Below, one piece after another: positions 1 to 12,178 of a stretch of 64,000 nucleotides of DNA. The DNA lies in NCBI GenBank assembly GCA_013407085.1, contig JACCGJ010013513.1, positions 55,552 to 119,551 of the forward strand. Reading direction: 5' to 3'. The notes below the pieces were generated by a model, which worked only from the letters and a program-made list of their open reading frames with translations, did not search any database and was not told the DNA's origin. The position numbers and the translations under genes were made by a program. Within the stretch, counting starts at the first letter, position 1, and each line of letters begins with the position of its first letter. The DNA comes from Atriophallophorus winterbourni. Its lineage: Eukaryota; Platyhelminthes; Trematoda; Plagiorchiida; Microphallidae.

Positions 1-204
1 ATTCTGTCTGAAAAACCGGAATTAAGGTGGCTTGACATTCTTAATTAGCTACCGGGAACAGAACTGAGACTAGTGTATCAGGTACTTTACTTTTACTTTT
101 GTGCGACTATCTCCTCCTGGGGGATGAGTCGGCTTCGTTGATGTTATGGATTGCAGCCGCTTATTTAATAGTGATCCGTGAGTCATGAAGAGCCTTCGGA
201 ACTT

Positions 205-690
205 GAGTACAATGCTACGTCCCTATAATCACTTTGCCTTTGTTCGACTTAACTTCTTTAGCCTTTTCGCAACCAAGTGCGACCTGCAAGGCCGCAGGTA
301 GTTGCCGGAAAGAGGTGCTGTGCACCAAATAACCGCCAACAAGACTCTCCTCTGGATTTTTGCTCAGTGTTTTCTCCCGAAGCCTTTCCCGGGATCGGGT
401 ATCCCGCAAGGCAGCGGAAGTTTAAAATCAGAGTTTTCTTTCCCCTAGATAAACTGCTCTCGCAGCCTAACGAGCTCCATCTGCCCGAAGCAAACTTGTT
501 TTCATGTGCCGGTCTTTCGCCATAGCCTCTTATCCTGTTGGTAGAAGCAGTTTCGCCGGAAGCCACTCGTGCAGGCCAGGTGCTGGACATGATTTTCGGA
601 GGCTATTCGAGACGCGCGCAAAGTTGGGCACTTTATAGACAGTGGGAGCTTATCCCCACCGCCACCCCCGGATACGTCAAACATTTAAAC
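205..690 (-). mobile_element. Non-autonomous retroelement copy (same family as 36499-37161)
   Basis: This stretch is clearly related, in the same orientation, to the right two thirds of the 663-bp insert at 36499-37161. Shared landmarks include the phrase around CCGCAAGGCAGCGGA (near 405), CATCTGCCCGAAGCAAAC (near 477), and the block ending ACAGTGGGAGCT with CCCCACCGCC (640-665). The better copy ends in a (TAA)n tail on the minus strand, so the element reads on the minus strand. The tail side of this copy is not recognisable. Overlapping ORFs of 60-110 aa in all frames are accidental: none is kept in the other copy. Confidence 0.7.
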
Positions 691-1280
691 CAGCTGTCAC
701 CTATTTTTTTAAATTCGGTGTAAAACCTCATGTTTGCTATTTTCACTTCACGGAATCAATGTTAATGTATTGACTGAGTCACATCCAACGCTCTCGAAAA
801 TATTAGGCTAAAGGGACAAGTGTCGCTTAGTTTTTGGGTTTGAATTGAGACCAGTCGCGTTGATTGTCTCACAGACTCACATGTGGAACGAACTAGTAGC
901 ATGACTTTTCGTGTACCGTCGTATAATGCTTTATTTACAACAGGACGTTTTTATTCACCGGGCATAATGCTAGACTGTCATGGTTATTTTTATTTACCTA
1001 AAACACATTTTGCGATCTTCGTGCTGTTGTGGTTGACCGTATTTTACCATAACTGCACCCTGGCTTTCTTTATTAAATCGTGAACGTGGTACTACTACAC
1101 CACTGCAGATAAAATCAAATTTCTGTTTGTTGTTATTGCAACAACAAAATCATAAGTTTCCTCTTCGAACGATTTTTGATCGGATCTGTTTTTAATTCAT
1201 TACTTTGTCGTGCTATTTGCTTGTACTGCTTCCGTAACTTTCGAAACGCAGATTTTTTACGGCTTGCACTCAACTTCTAG
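691..1280. other. Unassigned intron or gene-proximal DNA
   Basis: No domain, exon with supported phase, or repeat could be recognised here. It lies upstream of the first supported exon of the ASK-like kinase gene, so it is probably intronic. Confidence 0.4.
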
Positions 1281-1327
1281 AACAAGATCGATTACGTCTG
1301 TCTGACAAGCCAAAGGATCATATTGTG
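1281..1327 (+). CDS. ASK-like kinase exon, linker just before the kinase domain
   Basis: Flanked by a pyrimidine-rich acceptor ending CTTCTAG and the donor GTGAGT. In the frame that joins the next exon (phase 0 out) it reads [15 protein letters not shown] and then VEYD, matching the position of the EYEYD segment before the ASK1 kinase domain. It is short, so the evidence is splice sites plus phase. Confidence 0.6.
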
Positions 1328-4300
1328 GTGAGTGTGGCGATGAATACCGAATTCTCATTTTATCCCAAATTCATTGTCTTCTAATTTTCGATCTCTTGCA
1401 CCGTAAATCAAACCGGTTGGGTAAGCTAGTTTCGCTGCGAAAGTGCATGACTACGGAAATATCGTTCTCACGACCACACCCGACTGACTTCATCAGGTTT
1501 ACCATGGGTGCATAGGTCTTATTCTCATGCAATCATTGATGTACTTTTAGAGTGCATACCAGTTTGATATTATATTGCATTCGGTGGATTCGTGTGGATT
1601 TCCTTGCCTCGAAGCGAGTAAAACATGAGACAGTAATCATTCTAAACAATGATAAAGTCAAACAATGTAGTTTTGTGGTGTCAATATGTTTATACATCAA
1701 CTTGAACTAGGTCGAACACTAGGTCTAACAGATATCCCGTTGCTACCTTTGCACGTCAAGGTTACATCGATATCACACATCTATGCTCGAATTTCATGAC
1801 AAATAAGTCAACTGCGAATCTAGTGAATGAATCTTAGCAAAATTCATTGTTATTTGAAAATTGTGGTTCACCAGATCAGAATAAAGCTTACTGTGAGGTG
1901 TTGCAATGACTTGCGTGTCCTAATGATCCGTTTAGCTACGCTGGGTAGTGGTCTGTGAGCACCAACTGAGCCACTCCTACCTTAGAAGTCAATGGTAGTC
2001 CATGATATCAATAACTGCGGAATGGTTGTATTCAATCCCAAATAAATACGTAAACCTAATAACTCAATCTCTCTGAGGCTGACATGATGTTTTTCAAGAG
2101 CGCTCCTACACTGTAACATGAAAGTTTTGAGCCTTAGTAGTCCTTTCAGTTGGACAAACAAAGCGGCTGAACATAGAAAGCCATAGGTAACGTTGATAAC
2201 AGAAAACTCTTAATGCATGTATGTTGTCAGCAAGCCACTGAATGTGAGGAAACAAGTGACCATCACTAAAGCTGAAGCTGTTTCTACCTTGAACGAAGCA
2301 ATTATTGAAAGAAAAACCTGTGATAACGCTTGACTGCTTTTGTGCAACGATTTCTCCACACAAGTGACGCAACGTTTATGTTGATCCGGGAACAGATCTT
2401 TCTACTAAAACACAAGTTACTGACTGAGACGAGCTAAAACTACTCATCATACTTAGAGAAGGTGGTCAAATTCTAAAATACATTTTCATCGAGGATAAGC
2501 TTTGTCGCATGGATGCAGCAACTTGTTAATTATGTCGTACAGTGAGCTGATATTAAGCGTGTGAGTGAATATTTGCAAAATTTTCTAAAATCATCCACTT
2601 TCATGGTTTCGCTGCCCATCGTTTTGTTCACATTTTTAGGTCGAATATGACCGAAATCCAAGTAGCGTGATTGGTAATGGAAGTTATGGCTCAGTGTACC
2701 ACGGTTACGCAATGATCGGTGATAAACGTAAAGAAGTCGCCGTAAAGGAATTGTACTCGTCACAAGCATCGTAAGTGATAATTCATTACTGATCGACCTC
2801 CGACGTGCGCTAAACTTGTAGTTGTTGTCTCTTTACTCTGTTTTATAATTTAAACAGGGCTCAGACACAGCGTTGTGCGTCATATTGAGTGGTGCTTTTG
2901 ACATCTTGTCAAGCTAGATATTGATTTGAATCCTGTGAACATTTAGCTATCGGGTGTTCAGCACTTGTTAAGTTGAAATTTTAGCAGTTCAATGAAATGA
3001 TGTTATCAGCTGAACTTCTAAGAAGTCGCTCATTGATCATTCACTTCTTTGATTTCATTGTTCAGTGTGTGCTCTGTGTGACTCCGCAGTCTGAGCAACA
3101 ATCTGTTCCTCAGCGTTCAATTTTTTGTACAATAACTAGCCCTTTCATACCACCGATTCTCCGTCCACTCTCTAGATCACATCAACAAATGTTAGAAGAA
3201 ATTCGCCTTCATTCGTCGTTGTATCATGAAAATATCGTGCAGTATTTAGGTGCAGAGGTCAGAGATGGAAAGTTCGTGATCTTTATGGAATTTGTACCGG
3301 GAGGTGAGTTTATAAACGTGTTTCTCTCTTCTTATTTGTTCACGAATCCACTCAAAATGATCGATGATTCTCGGTATTTTACAGGAAGAGCCATATTTCC
3401 CTTCAACTATTGACTCTATTTGAATGAAATAAAATGCAAAGATTTCATTTAAAGTTTCACAAAGTTCAGCTCAATATTAGTCTTTTTTTGGCATTCTTAT
3501 TTCTCCAGACATATCGACTGCAAAGGGAGTAGTTCTAGCGAACATTATGTTACTTTTGACCGGACATAAATAGGTTAGCGATTAAATGTGTTAAGATTTA
3601 ACCCAACGAAATTGCTGTGATAGGAAGTTTCTGTGAGAGAAGTCTTAGCAAATCCTTCGCATAAAGCTTAATGTTGCTTCATAATAGTCTTTAATGTGTC
3701 TTAATTTGAGAACAATGTTATAATACTTCCATAAAAAATTATCTCACTATCTGCAGCATTTAAGTTTAAATTTTGTAGAAATGCAAACTGGTTTCGTGGG
3801 CCTCGTTTGCATCACATTTTGGTGATGGCTTGCATCAATCGATATCTGTTCGTTAATCAAAGAAAATACCGTGGCACAACTAGCAACACTAGTTTTAGCT
3901 TTTTACTGGTATCTTCCTTCGCTTTTTGCTTCATGATCAACGTATCTGCTACCAGGTGTGATTAAACTTTCGTTAATTCTCTTTAATGAACCTCAAGTCA
4001 AGTCATTTTAGTCACATCATCTCGAACGATATTCACCAGATTTCCGTTTCGCTAACTTTTCTTCAACTCAACTTCCGTATAGTGTTGGGTGGTCTCATTC
4101 ACCTCATTGCAAAAATTATTTTTCGGTAATCTCAGCGCATACATTGTTTCAAGACATTTGTCTGGAAATTTCGAGGTCATAAACTTGATCTAAATCAGCT
4201 CACAGAATATAGCATGACTACTTGAGTGGCACGATAACAGTTGCATTTTCCATATAATGCGATTGTTACAATATTACATTTTGCTTGAAAAGAACCTATT

Positions 4301-7300
4301 AAATTGTTCTGCGAGCGATTTCTTTGTGCGCGCGTCTTTTATGGTGCTGCGTTTTTGTGAATTTACCGGAATTACATAATTTCGTATTTCGCTTCTTGAG
4401 TTTCAAACATTCAAGTAAACGGAAGCGTGGCCTTTTTTCTTATTTTGGTACTATATAACACTGTTTTCAAGGCTCACTGTACCTAATCTTACTGACTCCA
4501 CCTACTGACGGCAAACATCCAGAAACCGGTAGTGGACTGTAATTTCGGTGGATGTGAGCAACACATAACTGTTTTACACCGTTTTACCAATGCCCGATGA
4601 ACCTGGAATCACTGTTTACATCGAATACGGCAAACAGACCGAAACCTAGCGTTGTATTGTGCGCCCCGGGGCATATGTGCAGCTACAATTACTCAAGCAT
4701 GATGTCTTAAAATTGACTACATTTCTGCTTGTTTTCGTTCATCCATTTTTTGTAACAAAATGATCCACCATAGCGTAAACGGTGTGCATCCGCATCTAGC
4801 ACACATAAGCTTGGTTATTCCACGTTTTCAACGCTCTTGACCAAACTATACAACCTCCGCGTGTTCTGTGAACTTCAGTGCTATGACAACAGGATTAACC
4901 TGCGAATTCTGTACGTCTAGCTTGATGACGAAACGCGCTTAACACACGATGTGAGTTCAGCGAACACCATCCGCACAAGATCCACATTCTTACGATATTT
5001 TGTGATCAGTGGTATCACAAATTGATTGTCTTTTACCACTCTACTTCAAGCCATGAGAAGAATGCCTGGTCAGGTAGCCTTGTAAGCTATTCACACGAGT
5101 TATCCTTACAAAGTGAACTGCCCAGCTTAGTCTTTTGCATGGTGGCGGGTCGAAACGCAAATGATTGGCGGTAGACACATCATTTTAAATGGTCTCACCC
5201 ATTAGCCTTGTTTTAACCACTTTTGCCATTGCTGTTAATGTCGATACTGCTTCTGATTTAATCACCAATCGCCACCTGCTGCTCATGGATGGAATATGCA
5301 GTTCAAGCATGAACGCCATGGTTTAAAAAAATACTTTGCAAGGAATATACCATCGAGCTACCAAGCTTGTCATCGGACTCAACCGGAAACCATACAATGA
5401 GCGAATCAAAACACTGAATTTATTCGATTATCCACGTCGTCGTCTCCGGGGGGATTTGATTTTGGTTTACAATATTTTGAATACCGCAAATCATCGTCTT
5501 CGATGCTTATTTAATCCACGGAGCTCGCATAAGTCAAGAGCTGTAATTATAACTGTCCCTCACTCGCGACTCAACTGTAGACGACATTTTTTGCCGTGTG
5601 AGTTTGTTTTACTTGGAACAATCTACCCGATTATGTTGTAAACTCACCAAATCAGCAGATGTTCTGGAGAAGTCTTGATGCCTTTTTGACCCTTAACCCG
5701 TGCATCGAAGAAAACTATATATCTTGACCCCATGCATTTATATTTGTCATCCCACCAATCGAAAACAATTTCCGCCCTTCGAATTTTTACCTGATTCTTG
5801 AACTGCTCATTAAGCAACCAAATCCCGTGTTTGATTGTTATATTATTCGTAGTGCCTATATCATTCTGTGGTTTTTTGTAAAGCTTTTTAGACCTTTAAA
5901 ATTGAATTGAATTGAATGGTGAGTATTGGTGCTGAATTCACCACCTTGATTCTTCGTTGAAGTAATCATGCGCATGTATTCTTTTTGTTGTCTAATATTA
6001 TTTATCGTTGAATTGATTACTCTCTCGTATCACAAGTGTCGGTGACCGTTTGAAGTATAGCTTGTTGTTAATTCATTATGTCAAGATTGAAGTTATTTCG
6101 ATGCCTGCATTCTCTTTTCCCATCACATTGTCTCATGTCCAACGGGTCTGATCCTGCGCTCATCGCTTTTCCGTTGCAACATTTGCTTCCGAAACAATGA
6201 GAGTTTTGTTTTACCAATTGACAGGTTCATTGCATACGCTTGTGGAAAAAACGAAAGGTTTGGATGAAAAAAATGTGTCCAATTATTCAAGACAAATACT
6301 TCAAGGAATCGCTTACCTGGTTGGTTTCATTTAGTTTTGGTAGATTTTTACATCTTTTGATTGCATGCCAAATTGTGCCTTTTGTCCTCATACTGCAAAT
6401 GTTTTATTGCTCAGCGAAACATTGGTTTTCCCTAATGTTTATCCGCAAATTTTGATGACATCGGCGTTGGTTGGAAACAGTCGTGAATCGCTTTGTCACG
6501 TTTAATCTCGAAGTGTCGATTAGCGGTAAACGGTGAATGGCGCGTGCTCATTTTGAGCATTCAGCCTTTTTCGTTATTATAGCGTCCTCCACTGTGTATT
6601 CAAAGCGTCACACGAAACAGTTAACGGAATACTGAAACTAGTAAGTTCGCTAAAGCATCATCTACGTTCCGTAGTGCTATCCATGGGATCTGATATCGCG
6701 TTGGCTAGTTACAATGATGGATGAGTCTGAAAACCGTTATTGGTTGCGCTGTCGCTGTACTCATTGTCTTTCGCTAAGCGTTTATACTTTTCTGGTGTTG
6801 ATGTAACGCGTGGCATTGAGGGCCGCAATGAATTATTCTTCCTGGTGTCTCTCTTTGAATGCACGATCTGCTCAGAAATACAAACGCTTCAATTAAGTTT
6901 TTCTATGTCTTTTCCTAATCGATGGCTATAGTTTGTGGAGCCATTCACTTCTCTGTGAACGCAGTTCTGCCTGATTGTACGGCACTCGTGCCTATAAGTG
7001 TTGTTGGTATGTTGCTAAGCCCTCTGGTATTGCTCATCCCGCGGTCGTCTTGAGTGATGGTCAGTCAATCATGGGTCTGTGTGGCTACACAATCGATCAA
7101 GCCTTTTATTCCACCTTTGCAATGATTTCCACTGTGTATAATGAATTGAACGGCTAGTTATGTTATATTGTCAATGTATCATCTCTGCGCCATTGAAGCA
7201 CGTTTGCTGTGTTCTCGATGATCCGTTTGCTTGTCCCTCGCGCAGCATGCCAATCGGATCATTCACCGCGACATCAAGCCGCACAATGTGCTTGTCAATC

Positions 7301-10300
7301 AAGTCACCGGTTGCCTGAAACTCAGTGATTTTGGAATATCGAAACGGTTGCTTGGGACTGAGACGAAAACATTTTCTACTGGAGGTAGGTTCACGTGGAT
7401 TCGGTCGCTTTATGGCAAGCGATTTTCGTTTTTCTGAATAGTTTGCATCTATCTATATTTGATTTAAAAACATGCATAAGGCTAATTGATCATTAGCCGT
7501 CATCAGTCAGAGCATTTCTGCACAGCAGGTTCGATAGTATTACCTGCGTGACTTGATGACGATGACATATCTACCGAGAAATTCTATCACGTGAACTGTC
7601 TGAATGCGGATGTTAAATGCCAGCAGTCACGTGAAGTTGGGCTTACGTGTTTCATCTCGTCGAAGTGAATAATTACGAGAACATTTTTTTCGAAATGCTA
7701 GTTTTCTTCCCCACAAAGATGAGTTATTTGAGATTGTCAACTGCTGCTTCTCCCTGTTGTGTTAGCCTGGAGCGCGTTTGTCTTTATTTACAGTAGAAAT
7801 CGCATTAATGTCCATTACTGATGTTTCGCTCGCTCGTTCTTAATTGTTCTATAATCGTATACATTTATTTCCAGGAACATATCGTTACATGGCTTGTGAA
7901 GTAGTCCAACAAAAACATGGCTACACTTTTCCTGCCGATATCTGGAGTTTCGGTTGCACTGTGGTGCACATGTTGCAGGGCACTATTCCGTACAATGAGG
8001 TATTTTGCTTGTTCTCGATGAGTAATATTTTATGCTACCAGAGGCCTTCTCTTAATATACTCGTCTAGTGGTTGATTGTTGACCTCCTTCTGTCGATGTC
8101 GACCATGGATGTGCATCGCAATCGCGTGAATTTTCATGTTCTACAGCTTTTTGAATGACTAAACAGTCCGATTCGGGAGGAACAATCTCTCCCGCAGCGC
8201 TTGCAACGATAGGCAGATTTCGGTAGTTGGGCGTCAGTTGCACGCAGGCGGCGTGATCTGCGTTTAGCAGTTAAGAGCTGTATCTGCTTCTCCTCAGCTT
8301 GCAGACGACGCTTAAGACAATGCCTCCAATGTGAGCGGTCAAGAGCAAGTTCTTCCCAACTCGCGGTGTCAATGCCAACAGCTTTCGTATCTCTTTTGCA
8401 AACGTCTTTGCACCGCAGTCTGCCCAATGGTGGAATTCCTAATTGCAACTCATCATAGAGTCGATCTTTCAGAATATGACCGTTTTCCTTTCGGTAGACG
8501 TGGCCAAGCCACCACAGGCGGCCCTCGCAATACGGTGAACATGCCCTGTAGACCAGCTTTTGAAAACACTTCAGCGTTAGTCGTCTAGTAAAAATTGTTA
8601 TAAACACCCTTTCTAAATTCAATTTACGATTACGAAGCAGCTAGCACCCATCGGGCGTGATTGAGGGCTAGGGTTGCTTCTATTTTTTAATACACAATTC
8701 GTTCCACAGTAACCATTGAACTACGGTCCCTTGCTTCAAAGAAGTACGTGTCAACTCATTGTCATTTCGACCCCATTTGTTTCCTTCTGATTGAGATAGA
8801 CTAAACTTGCCCACATTCTGCAGTTGGTTGGAATTTGTTACAGGCCGATCATGTAATCATAATTATGGAAATATTATATGTGATCAGTTAGTGAAAACGT
8901 TTTGTAACTTGCCGCTTCGATCACAGAGCCTTCGTCAGACCAATGGCGATAATCAGAACAAGGGGGATAACCAAGTCGAATTTTACCCACCACCTTTGTT
9001 AGACGTTACCGCTAAGCAGCATGTAATAAGCCTAGGTAAGTGCCCTGTCACGAAGGCTACAACTAAATCTGCGCTGACCAGTTGTAAAAATATTTCTTAG
9101 CATTCTTTGCTGTTTTCTTTCGTAGATCATCATCATCATGAAGCACAAGTCTGGAGCCAGACAAAGTGCCAAGTAGATGCATTCGAATCTAACCGTGTAC
9201 TGTACATCTGAGTTCAAATGCTCAGCGGTAACTTAGTCGTTAGAGTTTCACTTACCGTTCAACCTATGCCCAATCAACTTTGACTGAATGAACCATTGAT
9301 TAGAGGTTTGCATCTCTGCACTTGATGGGGCTCAGGCGTTACGAAATTTCACATCATCGCTTAAATGTTATGCGGTACGTTGCTTAACTTCCTGTCATTG
9401 CATTTGAACAACCTTTGCCTCAAATCATTTCTTATCTCACCGTTTTTTATGTTCTCTGGCATATTGAAATCCATTCAATCTAGTATGATGATGCCGAGGC
9501 TGTTCTGTTTCAACTCGGGCTATACGGTGCACATCCAACGATTCCGGAAAAGGCAAGCAGTAAATGCCGTGCATTTCTTGCACGCACGTTCAAAAGTGAT
9601 CCTGCCGAACGTGCCACCGCTGAACAACTCCTCTCTGACCCGTTTATTCTTCAGTGAGTGTACGAGTGCAACATATTTTATTCGTCTTAGCTCTAGCCTT
9701 AAGGACTTGCTCGTTTACCTTTGCTTTTCTTCGCCAATTTCAAACGACCACACTTTTTGCAGGTACAAGCCATCCAGTGAGTTTCTTTTATTTTTTATTT
9801 TATACTCTGATATTTGTCCTTTCTTGATCCTTCCTCACAAGTTCACTAAAGAAACCTTGGGTTTCTGATGTAGAATAAATTCTTAAAAAAAGCTGAATGA
9901 TTTCATTCCTACTTCAGGACATAACTTCATGCATTTAAAGCTCATCATAGCCCCAACAATTGCGGAAACGTGCAGCCTTTTTCTTTTACCATACAATTGT
10001 CTGATGCGCACGTCTAGCCTGATTAGATCGGTGACAGACGATTTTCTTACGGACGTATGAGATTCACAATTTCATTGTGTTGGCGATAGGTTTTGTCGAT
10101 GCGAGAAATCAGTGTCTGATTTTCTGCTCTGACCTAATCCGAATGAAGATAGCTGACTTTAGTGGGGTTTCTCCAAACTCAGGTCGGTAGTAGTTGTCTA
10201 ACACACACACGCATATATATATATGCGTGTGTGTATGTACAGTTTTCGACTGTTTCCATCTTGCTTAAGAAGAAGAAGAAGACGGTTTTATAGGAAGACT

Positions 10301-12143
10301 CGGGCTGTTTGTCTGCAGGACGGTGCTTTACATACTACCAACAGCTTATACTTATCATGAAAAGAAAGTTTGTGATGAATTTACTAGAACGTATTGGTAA
10401 TGTTTCGCTTCTTACACAGAAGCTTCATCAGACCAAGGGTGTCAGTACGAACTATGTTCACGTTTAAATGTCATTTTCTTGACCATCCCTGAGTTACCTA
10501 AGATAGACAGGCGAGACCAAGACACCCCCTACGTGGTGCGTTAATCCCCTGAGTGATTATTTTGTATGCGAACAGCGTCCGCTTGCCCACTGCTTACGTA
10601 ATCTGTGTGCACATTAGAGGTCTTGGCATATACTTATTTCTATCCTATCGGATCCATGAATGTTCTGCTGCTCGATTATATAATATTTATTTATCTCAAT
10701 TGCATCACGTTTTTCTCTTTGTACAGTGAATAGTTTTTTCTTCATTACAGCCTCATCCACCAAGGCAGATTCTTTATATTTTCCTTCAAGGTTCGTCTAT
10801 CGTTTAACTGTTGCAACTTGTGTAATGAAATTGAATCTGTTTTTGTAACGCTCTTCATCATTATCATTGCAGTTTAAGCGAAATGGATGCGCTTTCCCCA
10901 CCCGATAATACTTCAGGTCAGTGATCCTAGATTTCGAGTCTGTGTTTTAATCTTGTTTCTCTATGTGTTACCTTTTTGTGTAAATTCTATCAAACTGCAA
11001 AACCAGCAAAGTCGTATTCATGAGTCATTCGAGCCATGCAACTCTCATTTGACCCAGGCGCACGATTCACCGAATTCCGACCGAAAATCTCATTCGTCCA
11101 CAGCTTCACTCTGAGATGCCTATTTGAATTTGCACCGTTACCTAGTGTCGCAATAAAAGCAAATTTAACAAAACGTTAAGACTTTTGTTTCCAAAGAAAA
11201 CTTCCATCCAGCTTTTTATCATTTTAACATAACAAACGCATCGTTATGCACATAGGTGGGGATTTCGCCAACTGTCGTGCATCACGTCAATACCGAATTC
11301 TATGTATACATGCTCAAACTTGTTAAAAAATAATTTAGCACGCTCATTCTTTGATATCACATGACTATTAATTTTTTATTGTTCCGTGCTCTGTATCTTT
11401 TCGAATGACTAAACACCCCGATTCGGGAGTGACAATCTCTCTCACAGCGATGGCGGTACACGGTCGATCGGCGTGATCTGCGTTCATCAGCCACGAGCGG
11501 TATCTGCTCCTCCCAGCATGTCGACGACGCTTTACACAATGCCTCGAATGTTAGCGGTCAAAAGCACGTTCTTCCGAACTCGTAGGGTCAATGTCGAGGG
11601 ATTTCATGTCCCTTTTACAAACGTCTTTGTACTGCGTGTGCGGTGTGCATAAAGTTCGACTTCCTGATTTCAATTCATCGTGGAGTAGATCTTTCTGGAA
11701 TACGACAAAGGTCATACTACCATACAGCCGCAAAATGCTTGTAGGTTAAGTTACTGTTAACTTACCGGAGACAAGCCAAATAAGGAAACGGAAAGTGACA
11801 TTGTAGCTCAAGGGTTCTCCTCTGACAGCTCATCACCAGTGGCTACTTAATATAACGTGATTACTCAACGTTATACCATAAACCTTGCTCAGTACACATT
11901 TTCTACCCATCGATTGATCGTCTCTTTTCGCGATTTGATCTTTCAGGTTCCATTACCCCGACACCGGCTGATCAATGCTCGGTAATCAATCAGGTACATT
12001 AATTACGCCCATTTTGTGTCGTTAATTTCAATGTTCAATGGCGACGACCTTTAAATGACTTTTTCATGTCATTTGCATGTGTTTCGTTCTGGCATTAATT
12101 CATCCACCTCCTTTTGGGTCTCAGTTTTACTTGGTTCAATTCT

Positions 12144-12178
<35 letters not shown>

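Noticed and set aside
205..690. Several 60-110 aa frames as small genes
   Set aside because: They overlap on both strands in a GC-rich repeat, and none is conserved in the second copy at 36.5-37.2k.
1470..1500. CTGATGA with GTCGTG on the minus strand, like the ribozyme repeat
   Set aside because: No GAAA core and no stem II. The resemblance to 28.3k is too weak to call a copy.
9365..9868. 167-codon + strand frame
   Set aside because: The conserved kinase exon 9484-9653 uses a different frame, so the long frame is a shadow.
11007..11114. Possible alternative terminal exon of the kinase gene, ending in TGA with AATAAA at 11152
   Set aside because: It joins in frame only through a weak donor (GTGATC) at 10921 and an AAAG acceptor at 11011. 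The supported exons 11947 and beyond fit better. A short isoform remains possible but unproven.
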